64,000 nucleotides of DNA from Euborellia annulipes (GCA_023213315.1 JAKCPI010003147.1:51719-115718), one strand, 5' to 3'. Shown: positions 40,924 through 51,599, numbered from the stretch's first letter. The notes: generated by a model from the sequence alone, not told the origin. Numbers and translations: made by a program.

Positions 40924-41275
40924 CATCGAGTCTATATGCAGAGTTGACCAGTTTAATTTGTATTTATACATACAGATTTAACTTGTACATAAAACATATA
41001 ATGCGAGTCAATGCCCACTAGTCTATACATAGAATGATGTTCTTCGATCAAGAAATAAAATTTTTGATTTGAAATTGGCGTTATAAAATTATAGCCGAAA
41101 CTTGTGAGTTTTATTTACGCAGAAGCTCCATTATTGGGCTGACTCCTCTCTCCATTTATATGCTTCTCTTATCCGTTGCCAGACCTCCTGCAAAAAAAAA
41201 AAAAAAAAAAAAATTAAAACAATTTTTCATTTTCAATTTTAAAATTATTCTGAGACATTTCTGTCTAAAAACTGG

Positions 41276-42557
41276 CGACAAAAATGGGCAAGAGTTTTCT
41301 GAAGCCGAAGAGGTTGCATTTTAGTGATGGGAAGATACTCACTCTAGAGTCAGCACTTGCAGTACTGGAGCCTTTGGCGGGAATATGCCGGTAAAGGCGT
41401 AACATTTATTAGCATCTCTAAACTGTTTTCTGAAAGCTTCAAATTTGCAGACAACGAGCAAATAGGAATCTAACAGTCAGACAGGGAAATTTTAGAACAC
41501 GTGGTGTCAGTCTGTCAAAAGAGATCGTTACCCAAAGTGTTTTCTGAAGGTTGAAACTTCCAAAAATGATAAGAAACAAGTGGAGTGGTCAAGTTAACTA
41601 AGGTGCTCTGGGAAACTAATCATATCTCGACACACAAAATCCGGTGTGACTGGGGCATAGCACACAACTTTAGGTTGAAGTGGCCGTTGCCAGAGAGGGA
41701 ACACACTTAGGCCAATTAGGCCCTTTGTGATACCACGCTGGGGCTATCCCCCCTTTCCTACCCTAAGAGGAGACTTCGGCAGGATGTTTGAATTATTTGC
41801 CGCAAGCTGGATTCGAACCCGAGCCGTGTTGAGACTTCCAACTCCGTAATCCTCAGCCTTAGCCATTGCCTCCTTTAACGCACAATTTTAGATTAACGAA
41901 GGTATGAGAAGTGCGACCATCACACCAGATTTTGTGTGTCGAGATGTGATTAGTTTCCCATAGCACCTTAGTTAACTTGACCACTCCACTTGTTTATTAT
42001 CATTTTTGAAAGTTTCAACCTTCAGAAAACACTTTGGGTTACGATCTTTTTTGACAGAGTGAATAAGCTCTTAAGAAGGCCGAAACGTCACAATAATTTT
42101 GACTGCATATGACTAGGAATTTTTTTTTTTTTTTTGATTTTTTATATTATTTTACAAAATGGGGGAGGGGGGAGACTAAGTAGGTGATTAGCTTCCAAAA
42201 ATTCTATGTTTTTGTCAAATATTATTGAACTACGAGTTATATAGGTAATGGTCAAATGCGATGGCCAAGGCGAAAAAAAAAACCATCAGAAAACACTTTG
42301 GGTTAGGATCTTTTTTGACAAGTTTGAACTAGCGCTGCCCCAAAATTTCGCTGTTAGATTCCGATTTGTTTGTTGTCTGCAAATTTGAAGCTTTCAGAAA
42401 ACAGTTTAGAGATGCTAATAAATATTTCGCCTTTACCGGCTTATTCCCGCCAAAGGCTCCGGGACTGGAAGCGCTCGCTGACTCTAGAGTGAGTAACTTC
42501 CCATCACTGATGCAATGCAACCTCTTCGCCTTCAGAGAACTCTAGCCCTTTTTGTTC
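41276..42557. repeat. ~1.3-kb foldback around a split hairpin and SINE
   Basis: The outer arms (41276-41480 and 42345-42557) share AAATGGGCAAGAGTTTTCTG, TGACTCTAGAGT, CCGGTAAAGGC and CAGTTTAGAGATGCTAATAA. The inner arms (41525-41640 and 41935-42050) share CCAAAGTGTTTTCTGAAGGT, AAGTGGAGTGGTCAAGTTAA and AAACTAATCATATCTCGACA. The centre is the terminal hairpin of the 650-bp family, split by a tRNA-derived SINE. Between the inner right arm and the outer right arm is a second CAGAAAACACTTTGGGTTA copy (42288). Confidence 0.75.
41674..41880 (-). mobile_element. tRNA-derived SINE, second family
   Basis: The head on the minus strand (from 41872) has A box TGGCTAAGGCTGAG and B box GGGTTCGAATCC at normal tRNA spacing. 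The rest holds CCCAGCGTGGTATCACAAAG-GGCC and CAACGGCCACTTCAA. It splits the terminal hairpin, with near-duplicate flanks CACAACTTTAG (left) and CACAATTTTAG (right). Unrelated in body to the 20151 SINE. Confidence 0.75.
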
Positions 42558-42739
42558 TATATTCCCATTTTGCTACGTTAGATTATAAACTCATTTAATC
42601 TTTTTAATAAATAAAAGCAGAGAGAGACATGCTTACTAACCAACCTAAAACGATAAAAATAATTTCAAATAAAAACTAATCCCCTCCTCGTTCTCTCTCT
42701 GTCTCCATATCACTTGGCCTATAATCGGATGTCAAAAAG

Positions 42740-42787
42740 TTCTTTTTTTTTTTTTTTTTTCTTTATCTATTCATATTTATTGTTAAG

Positions 42788-42830
<43 letters not shown>

Positions 42831-42975
42831 CTCCCCTCTTTCTCTTTTTCTTTTTTATTTTATTTCATATGGGCTCCCTGTCTCTGTCTATTCAGATTCA
42901 AATGATGCATCTCTCTCTCTCTCTCTCTCTCTCTCGCGAATTAATAATATCTCCATCTCTATGTGCGTGTGTGTG
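42740..42975. repeat. Poly-T, GA, TC and GT microsatellites
   Basis: T run 42743-42760, (GA)n 42795-42828, (TC)n 42911-42934, (GT)n 42966-42979. The two frames reading ERERER are repeat artefacts. Confidence 0.85.
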
Positions 42976-43296
42976 TGTGAACAGCAGAACACTCTGTATA
43001 GGGGATAACCTCGTTATAAGAGGATTTATACAAAATGCTCGCTAAATAGAGGGGCGCGATTATTTTATTTTATTTTATAAGTGGGCCCCCTTTCTCTCGC
43101 CAACTCCACTTCCTGTAACTCGGATCAATCAGCGAGAGAACAGGCACATACACACAGGGATAGGAAGTCAATGGCTAGCGATTTATATGACGAATTTAAA
43201 GCTCTATCTTGCTAAAGACTTTGAACTAATCTTTTTGAAGTGAACGAGTCAAAAGGAATTAACAAATAAAATTGCCCTCTCAGTACTGAGGGCGTT

Positions 43297-43375
43297 TGAC
43301 CTCCTCGGCGTCACCTATCCGAGGTTTCGCTGCACTCGGCACTGCTTAACTGCAACGATTGTGGTTCTAATGCGT
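43297..43375 (-). repeat. 5S rRNA-like repeat, copy 3 (left arm)
   Basis: Minus strand: ACCACAATCGTTGCAGTTAA-GCAGTGCCGAGTGCAGCG, CTCGGATAGGTGACGCCGAG. Mirror of the copy at 44551. Confidence 0.55.
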
Positions 43376-43852
43376 TGCCAGACTTAAAATTTAAAATTCT
43401 AATTCAAAGAGTGTAATAAATTGTGATTAAGATTATAAAATCCCCTATCATTTAGTATTTATATACTCTTTGACTGGAATATTTAAATAATCAAAATGAA
43501 AAGAATATAAATCGGCTAATTAATTGCCAATAAAGTGTATTCTTTGGGTATTTATTGATAAATAAATATTTCCACTCCCTCGGGTCTATTCTCTAAAAAC
43601 AGACGTTAAAATTTAAAATAAACAAATGGGTGTTAAAAAAAGTAATCTAAAAACAATCAGCGTTAAAAAAAGGCTATTCTCTAAACAAAGTTTTAACAGC
43701 GACGTTAATATGTAGCTTTTATTTCAAAGCTATCAAAATCATATCAGTAATTGAATATTTGTTATAGCTCTAGTATTGATAGTTCAAGATAATAAGGAAT
43801 AATTTCCAAAGAAGCCAAATTTATTTCATTTAATTTTAATAAAAATTCTCTT

Positions 43853-43886
43853 GCTGACGTTTCGGTTCGGGTTTGCCAAAAACCAT
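43853..43886 (-). ncRNA. Hammerhead-like motif, left-arm copy (worn)
   Basis: Minus strand: GAUGAUGG, a U-rich loop, GAACCGAAACGUCAGC. The downstream GAAACGUC is intact but CUGA is lost, so it is the decayed mirror of 44091-44128. Confidence 0.35.
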
Positions 43887-44090
43887 CATCATTTTGTCTT
43901 TATGTTTTTAAACAATACATTCAAACTATTATGGTAATATAGATAGAGCAAATTAATATTATAATATAAAATAGTTGAATATAATCTCAAAGTATTTTTA
44001 TATAATGGCAGGAAATGGAGCCTAGTACGTACTTAGGAGCAGGACGAGACTTGATCTATATTACCATGAAAACATAAAGACAAATTCACA

Positions 44091-44128
44091 GCTCCGATGA
44101 TGGTTCAAACCCGAACCGAAACGTCAGC
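44091..44128 (+). ncRNA. Hammerhead-ribozyme-like motif
   Basis: Plus strand, 38 nt: GCU, CCGAUGA, U, GGUUC-AAACCC-GAACC, GAAACGUC, AGC. Stem II is a perfect 5-bp hairpin with a 6-nt loop, stem I is GCU/AGC (3 bp), and GAAACGUC is intact. The first core strand has C where the consensus U4 should be (CCGAUGA for CUGAUGA), which should impair catalysis. The layout, including the extra U, equals the motifs at 37755 and 40774. Confidence 0.45.
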
Positions 44129-44550
44129 AAGTGATTAGAATTTTTATTAAAATCAAATGAAATAAATTTGGCTTCTTTGGAAATTATTCCTTATTATCTT
44201 GAACAAAATCATATCCTTACTTTTTAGGTGTTTTATTTTAAACACGACGTTAAAATATTAAAGCCACTTCCTAGACATGGCATTACTTTTTAACACCCAT
44301 TTGTTTATTTTAAATTTTAACGTCTGTTTTTAGAGAATAGACCCGAGGGAGTGGAAATATTTATTTATCAATAAATACCCAAAGAATACACTTTATTGGC
44401 AATTAATTAGCCGATTTATATTCTTTTCATTTTGATTATTTAAATATTCCAGTCAAAGAGTATATAAATACTAAATGATGGAGGATTTTATAATCTTAAT
44501 CACAATTTATTATACTCTTTGAATTAGAATTTTAAATTTTAAGTCTGGCA

Positions 44551-44627
44551 ACGCATTAGAACCACAATCGTTGCAGTTAAGCAGTGCCGAGTGCAGCGAC
44601 ACCTCGGATGGGTGACGCCGAGGAGGT
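44551..44627 (+). repeat. 5S rRNA-like repeat, copy 4 (right arm)
   Basis: ACCACAATCGTTGCAGTTAA-GCAGTGCCGAGTGCAGCG, then CACCTCGGATGGGTGACGCC-GAGGAGG. TTAAGCAG (box A) and CTCGGATGGGTGACG (box C) are close to 5S rRNA; this is the best match of the five copies. Confidence 0.6.
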
Positions 44628-45011
44628 CAAATGTCCTCAGTAGCTGAGAGGGAAAATTAACGAAAAAAAACCCTTTTTTTTCGCAATTTGATTTGTTAAT
44701 TCATTTTGACTCGTTCACTTCAAAAAGATTAGTTCAAAGTCTTTAGCAAGATAGAGCTTTAAATCGTCATATAAAGCCCTAGCCAGTGACTTCCTGTCCC
44801 TGTGTGTATGTGCCCGTTCTCTCTCGCTAATTGATCAGAGTTACAGGAAGTGGAGTTCGCGAGAGGGAAAGGGGGTCTAACGCTTACATTACTTTTTAAC
44901 ACCCATTTGTTTATTTTAAATTTTAACGCCTGTTTTTAGAGAATAGACCTGCCTATCCGTTAATTCATCTTATTTCTATGAGAGGGGGTTGGGGGAGGGG
45001 GATTTCAAGAC

Positions 45012-45215
45012 GTGACAACGTCTTTCAATGCAGGTAGAGGGAAGCATGCACGAAAAACTTGGATAAAAGCGTTTGAGAAATTGCTCGTTAGCGGCGCGAA
45101 TAACTCCTCTGTCTTAAGAGGGATAATTATTCTGAATATACCATTGGAGAGCATGATTCTTCAGCTAAAGATTATTCCCTATTATTTTATTTTAGCGCGC
45201 GGCGGGAAATTCTAA
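45012..45215 (+). other. Balanced-composition segment with a 67-codon frame
   Basis: The segment 44990-45215 is less AT-rich and free of obvious repeats. The frame (MTTSFNAGRGKHARKTWIKA...) is unrecognised. CAATGCAG|GTAGAGG (45032) resembles a splice donor. Too little to call a gene. Confidence 0.15.
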
Positions 45216-45569
45216 TTTGAATCTTTTTTGTTTTTTGTTTTTTGTTAAAAGTAAGGTGTCCTTCCTTCCATTGTCTTTTTATTTAAGAGTTCATTTGCAA
45301 GGAGTATAAGCCCCTCCCCTCCCCCTCCCCCTCCTCATCGCAGAGGGCTGATGACGTAGCAGCAGCAGCAGCACAAATCATTCATTTTTCCATTCCTATG
45401 CATCCTGGGATGTAAATAAACTCGGATTGTTATGACGTCATTAAAGCAAAGAAAATAAAATTCTTTTATTATCAAATCAAAATGAAAGGAGGAATAAAAA
45501 GACCTCAACGAAAAAAAAGACATCATTATATGTCTAAATGCCCTTTTTCTTTCATTTAATTTCACTCAA

Positions 45570-46045
45570 ATAGCAACTTTAGTTTTTCAAAAATAACTCA
45601 CAAATTCGACGTCCTATCAAAATGACTTTTATTAGATAATTCATAGAGAATTAAATTTTCTATCCATTGAGAGTCGATCGGTGGAAATTGAATTGCAGAA
45701 AAACACGAAAATCAAGGGTTCAATGACGTCATTCAAAAAGATTAAGTGTTTTTGTATTCTTTAGACTTGAATAACTCCTTTGCAATCAATTTGACAATAA
45801 ATTTTGATTAGATATCAAATGTGGAGAATTTAATTCTCTTTCCAATGAGTATAGATTTGTTAAAATTCGACCGAAAGAAATGATTAAAATCGAATGTTGA
45901 ATGAAAACATTTTGAGAAAAAAATTGTTTTTGTATTCTTTTGACTTGAATAACTTCTTTGCAATCAATTTAAGAACAAAAAGTGATAAGATACGAATTGT
46001 AGAGGATTTAATTCTCTTTCAATTGGTATATAATTCATTCAATTC
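45570..46045 (+). repeat. ~185-bp repeat, three units
   Basis: GACTTGAATAACTYCTTTGC-AATCAATTT, then GATTAGATATCAAATGTGG and AGAATTTAATTCTCTTTCCA recur with starts near 45580, 45767 and 45947. Same family as 27460-27850 (opposite strand) and 57285-57545. Confidence 0.7.
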
Positions 46046-46049
46046 GGTC

Positions 46050-48820
46050 AAATACAAATGCTAATAATTGAAAATATATAGGATACCTCTTAACAAAAAA
46101 AATTCTCCCAAATTTTTTTTTAGTAATTCAAAAAGCCAAAAAGGGGAGGGGGAGGGGGAGAGAGGGGAGGGGATCAAATTAACAAATAAATGTATTAACA
46201 AAGGAGAAGAAAAGAAAGGGGTGCATTTACCCCCCCCCCCTCACCCTCACCCATTTCAATCATAAATTATCTTTTTGTTATACCTATAGAAATAAATAAA
46301 TAGAGGGTGAATAAATAAATAAATAGATGATTGCAAACGGAGATAATTTCTAATGGATTTTGGACCCAAAAAAATTCATTTATTAATTAATATCCCGTAA
46401 TTATTTAAAAGCAAATCTCTCTATTTAATTGAAATCTTTTTTTTTTTTAATTATTCCTAAAATTAAATTTTATATCAAATTAAATATTTTTATTGTCCGA
46501 TCTCTCCCAGAAACCGGGATGAGATCCTGTATTATTTGTTTGATGAACTAAACCAAGATTTTAAATGGAAACGTCTATTGATCTTTTGTTGTTGTTTATT
46601 ATTATTGTATTTTGTGTTTGTTTGGACCTAGCCACCGAGGACTGGTACCTCTAAGCGAGGCGTTAATTGAAAAAGGACAAAAAACACTAATTAATTAAAT
46701 TTGAATTTTTTTTAGGCTTCCGAAAATAAATACAAAATTCAAACATTTATTGAATTTAATTATTACCTAATAATGATTAAATATTATTAATAATTAACTA
46801 ATTAATAAAATAAAAAAGGCACAACAATAAAAAAAAATTATAGGAAGTTTTTTCATTGTTGAGGCTTTTTTATTTTTTATTATTATTATTTAATAATTCA
46901 ATTAGAAACCTTGTTAGATTTGTTTGAAATTTAATGCCAAAACAATAATAATTCGAATGAAATTTTAAACACGTTGGGAGGTCCTGCAAAATGATTCTCT
47001 ATCTACGTCATCTCTCTCTCTTTATGAATGAATGAATGAATGAATGGGCGAGATGAGCGTCTCTTTCTTATTCATAATTTGACAATCTCTTGAAATTACA
47101 AAGCATTTTGCTCTTTTTGTTTTTGTTTTGACGCAAATTTGAATTCCACTTACACTCTATTAAGTCAAAAATCATCTATATATATATATCGGATATGTCT
47201 GTCATGCAAAGGGTGAGGGACAGATTTAGTTTATTATTTATTAATTCTTTGTTTTTTCTCTTTTGTTGCAGGTGAGTTGATTTCTAGTTTTAAACAGGAC
47301 AACATGGAGCCACATATAGGTAGGAAATTGTAAAATCTTTACACCCCCCCCCCCCTCATATATTAGAATTCAATGTTAAGATTTAATTAGAGAGAAAGAA
47401 AAGGGAAATGTGACGTCATCAACTCTAATGGCGAGATTAATTCTTTAGATAGAAAAATAGTCTTTAACTCTATTATAATAAATTAAGAAGGCGTCTTTTT
47501 TTTTACATAACAAATGTCCTTTTTTTTTCTTTTTTGATTGGGCTAATATTATTTTAACTACCACGTCGCGCTCCATCTATATATTTCCTCTCTTTCTCTT
47601 TCCCTTGGATCACCGACAACAGGAAGTCTTTCATTTTAGAAACAAATTAACCCACACAACGAAAAGAAATGAATTATTCAAGGGAAATTATACTCTTTGG
47701 GCTTTTGTAATAAAAGAAATTTTTACAGATTTTTGGTGTCTTGAAAAAACTTTTTTTATTATCTCTCTTGTCCACATTATGGTATATGTTGGGAGCCAAG
47801 TAATTACTCCATTCACTAATGGAATTCATTCCTATTATTTTTATAATTTTCTATAGATAAGAAATAAATAAAATCAACGCGATTTCAAGATACGGGGATT
47901 TCATTTCTTTGAGATTTCAATCAGTTGATCACAAATCACAATTTCTTTTAATTTAATGAATAAATAAATTGAATGAAATTTTATACTTATTATTTCAACA
48001 ATGAAATTAAATAAATGAATATAAAATTAATTATCTAATATGCATCGAAGTGATTTAATAGGCAGTGGTGGCGCCATTTTTTTTTTGTTTCTTTTCACTT
48101 TTCCATCAAAATTCTTACTCTATAATTATAATACTACTGTTTTGCCCTCTTCTGTCTAACCTCTATGCAAGGATCGAAACGTGGCTTGACATAAAATAAA
48201 ATGCGTATAATTGCGAATAATAATTCATAACCTAATGAAGGGAATAGTTATTTCTGAATTGACTAGAAAGCAGGCAACCCAAATGACCAATGTGTATGTG
48301 TATGTTAAAATAATTCTATTTATAACTAAATTAACATTTTAATCAAACAGAGAGAGAAAGAGATTTAGGTTAAATGTTTGGTGTTGGGTAGGGGGGGAAG
48401 GTACCCCCTCCACCACCACCACATCAATTTCATTAAGTGCCTGCTTCTCTGAGTGAGAAAAGGGCGTTAAATATACAAAATTAAAATGGAAAAAGAAAAG
48501 AAAAACCTCTAGTTGTTGAAAAATTTGTCCTTGTTGTTGTTGTTGTTGTCATCTCTTTTTTTCCTTTCAAGGAAATTAATTAATCACCTTTAATCAACTC
48601 TGTGTAGAAAAGGATAGAGAATCCCCCACTTTTTTTTAAATAAACACCTTCTCTCCCCCCCCCCTTTCTCTTTTTTTCAAAATCCCTACTAATTGAAAAG
48701 ATATATTGGACAGACAAACGGACAAATATCAGGAGACAGTATAATTTTTAGATCTTGGCATTTATTTTAAGGTTAAGTTTTATTTAAAAATGAAAAAAAA
48801 AATTTAAATTAAAAATTTAT
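46050..48820. other. AT-rich non-coding tract
   Basis: Contains G-rich 46141-46172, C-rich 46229-46252, (AATG)n at 47028-47046, the exon/ratchet candidate at 47272, a C run at 47345, and a GATCGAAACGTGGC word at 48172. The 83-codon frame at 47605-47856 is Phe/Ile-rich and unsupported. Confidence 0.45.
47272..47319 (+). CDS. Candidate 48-nt in-frame exon, or recursive-splicing site
   Basis: A long pyrimidine tract ends in TTGTTGCAG at 47271 (strong acceptor). 48 nt follow, then ATAG|GTAGGA at 47320 (weak donor). Joined after the phase-1 exon ending at 28368, the frame stays open and adds Gly-ELISSFKQDNMEPHI before another phase-1 junction, so it could be included or skipped without a frameshift. 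A 15-codon open stretch arises by chance about half the time, so the frame is weak evidence. The acceptor is immediately followed by GTGAGTT, itself a strong donor, so this may be a zero-length recursive-splice point and not a real exon. Confidence 0.25.
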
Positions 48821-48822
48821 TA

Positions 48823-49024
48823 AAATAAATTAAGACCCAACAATATAAATAAATCTTTTATTAGTAAACAAATTTATCCATTGTTGCGCGCCATTCTATT
48901 TTAATAAAAATGTATTTGGGCTATAATTAATATTTTTATTAAAATGAAAAGGCGCGCAACAATGGATAAATTTGTTTACATATAAAAAGATTTATTTATA
49001 CCTTGTTGGGTCTTAATTTATTTA
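48823..49024. repeat. ~200-bp palindrome
   Basis: Left AAATAAATTAAGACCCAACA..AATAAATCTTTT..GTAAACAAATTTATCCATTG-TTGCGCGCC is mirrored by GGCGCGCAACAATGGATAAA..AAAAGATTTATTTAT..TTGTTGGGTCTTAATTTATT. Arms about 80 bp; the centre is TTATTAAAAATAT-like. No ORF. Confidence 0.85.
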
Positions 49025-49029
49025 AAAAT

Positions 49030-50200
49030 TATTTATAACCATTTTTCAATTTTTTTTTTTTTTTGTGTTCAGGCCTGCAATTGATAAAATTGTTTTTTGC
49101 TTTTAAAATTGGCGATGTTAGTTGCAGCGAGACTTTTCGCTTCCGCTTTTTGTTTCTTCTTCTTTTAAACTTGAACTGCTTCTTTTCTTTTCTTTCTAAC
49201 ATCAATTATTAATGTCGACTCAGATTTTTTTTCTCTCCGTTCTTTTTTTTTTTTTTTTTTTTTTTATAACCCAAAGGGTGAGTTTTATTGGTCCATCTGC
49301 TTGCTGTCCTTTTTTTCCTTTTTGGACATACAAATCCTTCTTCTTTTGCTTTGCTTTTATTTTATTATTAAATTTGTTATATTAAATGCTGAACTGACTA
49401 TACGTTCTCTCTTTTATTAGCGATTATTTCTTCAAGTTTTGAATTCAATTCTAATTGAAAGCTCTGATTAGAAGTCCATTTAAAAAAAGTGAGGTTATTT
49501 ATATACGATCTAGATCCCCTTTATTTTGTGCCAAAGAAAGAGACAGAGAGAGATCTCTTCTTTTTCAAATCTAATTAACAATTAAATTTCACAATTATTT
49601 TCTATTAATTAAAATTATATTAAATAAAATTGATTTTAGAATTTTTTTTTTTTTTAATCGATAATTAAGTTGAGAATTAATTATTGTTGGTGTTGACGTT
49701 TCGGTTCCTTTCTCAGTAGGGCTGGTCGCAATATTTTTTGTAGAGGATGTCTAATATCATGGATTAAAATAAATTCTCCAACAACAAATTATTAACTCTA
49801 AAATTTACATAATACAATAGAAAGAAATATTTTTTTTTGTTGTTGAATGTTTATTTAAAAACGAAGAGGTTATAAACAAAAAACAAAAAAGATTGTTTTT
49901 GTCTTATTTTATTAGATAGGCCTAAGAGAATAATGAAATGCAGAGTCATTTATTTTCCCTCTCTGAAAGAAACAAAAGGGTTGCTGGGGTTATTTTTTTT
50001 TTTTTTAAATATGTCAGAAGGAGAGATTTTTTTAAATAATAATTTTAAAAAAGAAACTTTGATGGGAACCGCTGAGAGGAAAATAAAAACGTAATAATTT
50101 CTCCAAATTATAATTAAAAGAAATGGAAATAAATAAAAGAGGGGGGGGGGAATTTACCTATATCATAGACGGGTGGACATAAAGACGAGAAGGGGGGAGA
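49030..50200. other. AT-rich non-coding tract
   Basis: T runs at 49052 and 49242-49265, a minus-strand sister motif (TTTATATACGATCTAGATCC, 49498-49518), and at 49692-49719 a minus-strand CUGAGAA-A-GGAACC-GAAACGUC motif, a worn relative of the hammerhead-like motifs. No gene. Confidence 0.45.
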
Positions 50201-50202
50201 TT

Positions 50203-50315
50203 AAAAATCTGGTGTGACTGGTCGCACAGCGCCTTCAATAATTGCAATTTGTGTTCTGTGCTTGTCACACCACATTTTTTGTGTCGAGATATATATTTAG
50301 TTTCCGCCGATATTT
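50203..50315 (-). repeat. Solo terminal hairpin with flank
   Basis: AAAAATCTGGTGTGACTGGT, then TTGCAATTTGTGTTCTGTGC-TTGTCACACCACATTTTT, TGTGTCGAGATATATATTTA-GTTTCCGCCGATATT. The inner stem is partly replaced. Confidence 0.75.
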
Positions 50316-50439
50316 TAGAATTTTATTTTTATTTTATTTTTTTATTTTTAATTAATTAATTAATTTCTTCAAATATTCACACTTTTTTCTCATTCACACT
50401 CACACTCTCACTTCATTTTTATAGAATAAATATAACAAA

Positions 50440-50550
50440 AAAAAAAAAAAAAAAAAAAAAAAAACGATTCATTTTCCCGCAAGCCACGAGAGAGGCTCAC
50501 CTTGAAGGGGACCAAGGGGGGGAGGGTGGGGGGGGGGGGGCATTTGCGGA
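50440..50550. repeat. Poly-A and poly-G tracts
   Basis: A run 50441-50464, preceded at 50376-50416 by a SINE tail-like CACACTTTTTTCTCATTCAC. G-rich 50516-50540. Confidence 0.7.
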
Positions 50551-50759
50551 AACAGAGATCGTCAAGAGTATTTATTAACACAAGCAGCTGAAAAATTCAA
50601 CATGTGCCTTTTTGACATTTATCCAAACATTTGGACTGAAAGGAGGAAAGAAAGAAAGAGAGGGAAATAGCATCATTCCCCCTCACTCGTACTCGCTCGC
50701 TCAGATGTGCTCCAGCCCCTAGTCAGACCCAACAAAGTAATAAATCTCTCCGCCTATAC

Positions 50760-51342
50760 TCGTATATTGAGAAAGGAATGCGATCAGGTCAAAAATTATT
50801 GGGGAAAATTAATGTCGAGATTTTGATGGAAATATATGTTTTGAGTATCCTGAATCAAAATATCTCAAGCACGAAAAGAGCTAGGAGGTTGAAATATTAT
50901 ATTTATGTTAGACACCCCCCTGGGACGTGACACGAAGCTTTTGAACAAAATCGGCCAAAGAGTACTAGTACTTTACTAATTGCATTTTTTCAGTTTTTTG
51001 CGATTTTCTCGAAATTCTCTCTAATAATTTTGATTAAAATTCAAAAATCAATTATTTTTTAGATGCTCTTTAAAATGTATATTCTCATTTTGCAATTGAA
51101 ATCTTCTGAAGACCACTTTACTCTTGTACTTCATAGGGAAGATAGGAGAAATGGTTGCCATGGTAACAAAATATAAATATTTTCCCATACTTATAAATTT
51201 TACATCTTGAATTCATCGAATGTACCGTACTGTCGGAAACTAAATATATGTCGACACAAAAAATCTGGTGTGACAAGCACAGTACACAACTTTCGATTAC
51301 CGAAGGTAAGAGAAAGTTGTGTGCTGTGCGCCAGTCACACCA
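50760..51342 (+). repeat. 650-bp element copy 7
   Basis: Has GTCGAGATTTTGATGGAAAT, AAAATATCTCAAGCACGAAA, ACACCCCCCTGGGACGTGAC, GTACTAGTACTTTACTAATT and ATGGTTGCCATGGTAACAAA, then hairpin 51258-51342 ending CAGTCACACCA. The 5' TTTTTACTTTCTC block and the TG repeat are absent. Confidence 0.8.
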
Positions 51343-51599
51343 TTAATTGCTGGTGCCTGCCTTGCTCTTGCTCTTGGCGTTCCTTATTCAAACATCAGGA
51401 CAGCCATCTCTATTATTTATTAGACAAAATCGTTGTTAGAATTAAATGGAAGTTGGCAAAGCCCCCCGAAATCGGACTCTCCGGCTGGTAGTAGTAATAG
51501 AGGTAGATGAAGGAGAGTGGTGAGACAGAGATGATTAATATTAAAAGGGAGGGGGGGGAGTAATTAAGAGAGGCAAGCAGGCAAAGCCACTAATTGGTG

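Larger units (their letters stand above)
40711..41160. repeat. ~450-bp foldback with hammerhead-like motif
   Basis: ATATAAATGGAGAGAGGAGT-CAGCC at 40711 mirrors GGCTGACTCCTCTCTCCATT-TATA ending at 41160. Inward: AGCTTCTACGTAAATAAAAC, then GTTTCGGCTATAATTTTATA in the left arm against TATAAAATTATAGCCGAAAC in the right. The loop carries the hAT MITE at 40854 and CATATAATGCGAGTCAATGC. Confidence 0.8.
43083..44882. repeat. ~1.8-kb nested foldback carrying 5S-like and hammerhead-like motifs
   Basis: Arms of about 600 bp (43083-43700 and 44290-44882) are inverted: CTCTCGCCAACTCCACTTCC, GTGAACGAGTCAAAA, a 5S-like repeat, GGCAACGCATTAGAACCACA, AATCGGCTAATTAATTGCCA, CTCGGGTCTATTCTCTAAAA and AAACAAATGGGTGTTAAAA. 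A second inverted pair inside (43780-43890 and 44090-44210) carries GCTGACGTTTCGGTTCGGGT and its mirror. A third copy of the AACACCCATTTG..TTAGAGAATAGACC end lies at 44893-44950 and a relative at 60340-60475. No ORF of note. Confidence 0.85.

Noticed and set aside
42714..43008. Frames with RERERER
   Set aside because: GA/TC microsatellite artefact.
44551..44627. Functional 5S rRNA gene
   Set aside because: Only box A and box C regions match; 5' and 3' stems do not close and there is no T-run terminator at the right place.
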